Made by a program: the position numbers and the translations under genes | Part shown: positions 60,961 to 64,000 of the stretch, piece after piece | How positions within the stretch are numbered: position 1 is the stretch's first letter | Layout of the letters: every line of letters begins with the position of its first letter | Source of the DNA: Gymnogyps californianus | Taxonomy: Eukaryota > Chordata > Aves > Accipitriformes > Cathartidae | Assembly: GCF_018139145.2 (NCBI RefSeq) | Contig: NC_059480.1 | Location: 13,826,428 to 13,890,427, forward strand | DNA: 64,000 bases | Direction: 5' to 3' | The notes under the pieces: model-generated | The model's input: only the letters and a program-made list of their open reading frames with translations | What the model was told of the DNA's origin: nothing | Databases searched by the model: none

Positions 60961-61284
60961 CTTTCCCTGTCAATTACAATCAAAGGACATGATTTCAGGT
61001 CTGTCAGTTTACTGGGTTCTCTCCTACTGATGACTCCAAAACTGTAATCTGCTAAATATAAAATGAATCAGAGAAGTCTTAGAATGATTCTGCTATTAAG
61101 AAGAAGAATGTTTTTCTCCCACAGGGGACAGGAAAGTAATTGGTCTTTAAAGAATGAAATCAAAGATGTTAAAAAATGACCTTTTTTGGTCCTCTCCTCT
61201 CCACCTTTGCCTTTTTGGATTTTTTCTGTGCTAAACCCTCAGCTGTTCAGTATTCTCCTCTTAAGAGGACAGGCATAAGTATTC

Positions 61285-61560
61285 TAATCAAATCTGTCCA
61301 GTTTTGTGTGCCATTAGCGTAAACATTTAACTGGCATCTTGTTTGCTACATCACACCTTTTTTTCTCTCTGTGTTATTGTCGATTAGGTGCTTTGTAATG
61401 GGCAGGCTGTACGCCTGCTGCAACTCCAACTTCTAGGCAGTTTACTGGCTTGATTACATCATTAACCATAATCAAAAACATTTCCCCAGAATGATTTTAG
61501 CTTGGTAGTAAGGATTGCTTCCTTTGATCCTAGTAGCATCATTTTACGATAGGTTGCTCC
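61285..61560. promoter_or_regulatory. Conserved-element-like block
   Basis: Contains gtgccattagcgtaaacat, ggcaggctgtacgcctgctg (a near palindrome) and gattacatcattaacc. Single-copy and non-coding. Confidence 0.25.
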
Positions 61561-61698
61561 TCATTTACACTACAAATGCTGGCAAAAATGAAAGTGGTAT
61601 CTTCACTAGTAATACCAGATAAAATAAAATAACGGGTTCAGCAGTCATGCCAGCTGCTTTCATCGATGAACAATCACTTTTTTCTTGTAAGAAAAAGT

Positions 61699-61735
61699 AT
61701 GTATATACACATATATATGTGTATGTGCGTGTGTT
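61699..61735. repeat. Compound CA/TA/GT microsatellite
   Basis: gtatatacacatatatatgt followed by gtatgtgcgtgtgt. The centre acacatatatatgtgt is a perfect 16-bp palindrome. Confidence 0.85.
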
Positions 61736-62993
61736 ATTCTGTGTACTGCAATTTCCTAATGTGTATCCTTGCATTATACTTAACAACACAACCCTTTTCA
61801 GTATTTAAACTGTGGTAAAAAGCACGTCATTGAATTGCAGCCTTGCAAAATGTTTTCAGTCACAGCAAAAAATTTCATTACACCTGCATTGCTTGCATAC
61901 AGACCAGAAGTTTATTTTAGTGCACTGTAGTCTTGTCAGAAGCCTCATAGATAGCAGATTTAGTTTCCATGATTTCTAATGATGTGTCCTTATTATAAGG
62001 CTAGTTCAATAGTTATAGCTCATATCAGTTACCTGCACTATGAAAACGTCAATTGAGTAACCACTCCAAAACTGAAAACCTAGATGGCAGACTTACCTAC
62101 TACAGTGAAATTATACATGTGCTATTCTAGAGCACTAACAGCAATACACCAGATGCATATAATAAAAATCACGTTTGATCTGTACTGTCTCCAGGACTGA
62201 GCTAGAGCTGACCCATGTGGGTGTGACAGACAGAGGATGTTCAAAGACCATCATACTGGCAATGCCCTTGATCTCTCCTGTGCTCTTCCTGTCATATTTT
62301 ACAATTGGGGCTTTTGGTTTTTTACGGTAGATCTAAAGTTTACTGGGGGAAGCTGAGAAGTGTTTTGTGGACACTTCTGTTTTGTGTGCAAGCATGTGTC
62401 AAAGGGATAGAAAGGGAAGAGATGTTTTGTGGACCTATCCAAGCTGTGCATCTGTGCTTGACTTCTGGGGATTAGGTTTGATGTCCCAGCTGGTGGTGTT
62501 CAGTCCCACATCCCTACCTTACTCCCATCCAGCTGCTCCATGTACTGCAGGGCCAACGGACATGGAGGATTTACGTAACCTCTCACCTTCCTCTGTTAGA
62601 GCTGGACAGCCAGGAGCTGGACACCTCTAGCTACTCTGGATGCCAAGTCTCACTTGCTAGCAGATTTTGCAGTTGAACAGATTCCCCAAAACCTTATTTC
62701 TTTATTACTTTATTCCCATTTTGAAGCAAAAGTGCTGCACTTTACAAATGTCTAACAGGCACTTGTCTTCCATATGCTTGCTTGAGGAGCAGTAGAAAAG
62801 GAAAAGGAAATTAGTGCCGTCTTCTTGTTGGTTAAACCAAGGAAATTTGTTTGATGTTCTTCAGTTGCTGATAGTTTTGTAGATTTTAATATAAGCCTGA
62901 AAGAAACCCATAAAAAAACTAAAAGCTCAGAATCTACTGAAATTGTCATCAGCTTATGCCGTCCACTGTGGCAGAGGACTAGGGTTTGCCGGT
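61736..62993. other. Single-copy DNA before LTR 2
   Basis: An 87-codon plus frame at 62367-62630 has no border signals or family resemblance. Nothing else recognised. Confidence 0.5.
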
Positions 62994-63603
62994 TGTCCTG
63001 GTTTCAGCTGGGACAGAGTAAACTCTCTTCTTAGTAGCTGGTACAGTGCTGTGCTTTGGATTTAGTGTGAGAATAATGTTGATAACACGCTGATGGTTTA
63101 GTTGTTGCTAAGTAGCACTTATCTTAAGCCAAGGACTTTTCAGTTTCCCATGCTCTGCCAGCAAGCAGGTGTGCAAGAAGCTGGGAGGGGACACAGCCGG
63201 GGCAGCTGACCTGAACTAGCCAAAGGGGTATTCCATACCATAGAACAACATGCCCAGTGTATAAACAGGGGGGAGTTGGCCGGGAGGCGCGGATCGCGGC
63301 TTGGGAACTAACTGGGCATCGGTCAGCGGGTGGTGAGCAACTGCACTGTGCATCACTGGGGTTTTTTTTCTACCCCCCCCCTTCCTTTTTTTGTTATATT
63401 CCTTTTCATTACTATTATTATTATTATATTTCATTATTACTATTGTTAGTATTATATTTTACTTTAGTTATTAAACTGTTCTTATCTCAACCCACGAGTT
63501 TTACTTTTTTTTTTTTCCCTTTCCTCCTCCTCACCCCACTGGGAGGGGGGAGGGGGAAGTGGCTGCATGGTGCTGAGTTGCTGGCTGGGGTTAGACCACG
63601 ACA
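62994..63603 (+). mobile_element. Solo LTR 2 of the same avian endogenous retrovirus family
   Basis: Complete 610-bp LTR in plus orientation, alignable end to end with the copy at 32390-32998. Differences are scattered substitutions and length changes in the T, C and G runs. It begins TGTCCTGG and ends CCACGACA. Flanking pentamers are ccggt (62989-62993) and ccagt (63604-63608): a target-site duplication with one transition. A TATAAA box sits at 63260-63265, and ATTAAA at 63470-63475 is a plausible polyadenylation signal. No internal retroviral sequence adjoins it, so it is a solo LTR. Open frames of about 70-117 codons inside it arise from low-complexity T/C/AT tracts and are not genes. With LTR 1 it forms an inverted pair about 30 kb apart. 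Confidence 0.9.
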
Positions 63604-63634
63604 CCAGTGATGATACACTTTCAATTTTTAGAGA

Positions 63635-63698
63635 TGCCAATGAATAAAGGAAGGGTAGCAACTGGGTGCCAATGAATAATGGAAGGGTAGCGACTGGG
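63635..63698 (+). repeat. 32-bp tandem duplication beside LTR 2
   Basis: Two head-to-tail 32-bp units begin tgccaatgaataa and end gactggg/aactggg. They differ at two positions. They start 32 bp after the LTR end, outside the element. Confidence 0.9.
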
Positions 63699-64000
63699 TC
63701 CTTCCTTGGCAGGTGTCCAAGGAAGCCATGATGTATTTATGTGGATATTCCCTGGCTTTTCAGAAAAAGAAAAACAAATACAGTCTCTAGTGGCCAAGTC
63801 TAAAATGGTCACTGCCTTTAGTAGGATGATGCACCACACAATCTACAAACATGGAGACACAGGAAGCAGACTGCCTGCATCCATCAACTTAGTAAATGCC
63901 TCCAGATTAGCAGAAATATTTTGAAACAGCCAATAATTATAAAAGAGTTGCTTGCCATTGCATAATTATTTTATAAACCACATAACATACAACTGTTACT

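Noticed and set aside
63257..63610. 117-codon frame on the plus strand
   Set aside because: It lies inside solo LTR 2 and consists of translated low-complexity C/T and ATT runs; the matching frame in LTR 1 is broken differently.
1..64000. CRISPR arrays, rRNA, bacterial operons, intact retroviral genes
   Set aside because: No regularly spaced repeats, no rRNA-like sequence, no dense coding on either strand, no gag/pol/env-like frames beside the LTRs.

Overview
The window looks like a stretch of avian nuclear genome, probably from a neoavian bird. It is AT-rich (roughly 60-62% A+T by eye) and poor in repeats. It has no bacterial-style gene packing, and no open frame encodes a recognisable protein of normal length. 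The clearest evidence for a bird is two near-identical ~610 bp solo LTRs of an endogenous retrovirus family that I recognise as common in neoavian genomes. A 3'-end fragment of a CR1 LINE and the very low SINE content agree with this.

Layout. 1-10 kb: single-copy AT-rich DNA with one 20-bp perfect palindrome, a poly-A run, one hairpin-like ancient repeat and a long pyrimidine tract. 10-14 kb: the best coding signal in the window, a GC-rich, three-base-periodic block at 11.16-11.39 kb with splice-like borders. A phase-compatible possible terminal exon lies at 10.06-10.45 kb, a weaker possible exon at 13.2 kb, and a conserved-element-like block at about 12 kb. 14-32 kb: single-copy DNA with degraded CR1-like and ancient amniote repeat remnants, a perfect 14-bp hairpin, a 95-bp pyrimidine tract and a possible plus-strand exon at 29.5 kb. 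32.39-33.00 kb: solo LTR 1, minus strand. 33-50 kb: single-copy DNA, a CpG-dense island-like patch at 41 kb, a spaced 28-bp direct repeat at 43.7/44.1 kb, small tandem duplications and a possible minus-strand exon at 47.0-47.2 kb. 50-55 kb: an L3/CR1-like remnant, a three-periodic open region at 51.1-51.45 kb and a CpG-poor GC-rich block at 52.1-52.45 kb. 55.2 kb: a well-bordered possible plus-strand exon. 56-62 kb: a MIR-like remnant and several complex AT-rich blocks that look like conserved non-coding elements. 62.99-63.60 kb: solo LTR 2, plus strand, followed by a two-copy 32-bp tandem repeat.

Interpretation. This is most likely a gene desert or the inside of very large introns, possibly carrying long-range regulatory elements of a developmental gene. 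I could not name any gene. The candidate exons rest on open frame, splice-signal quality, phase and hand-counted GC by codon position. They lie on both strands, so they cannot all belong to one gene, and some are probably chance. Transcript and cross-species alignment data would decide most of the open questions.
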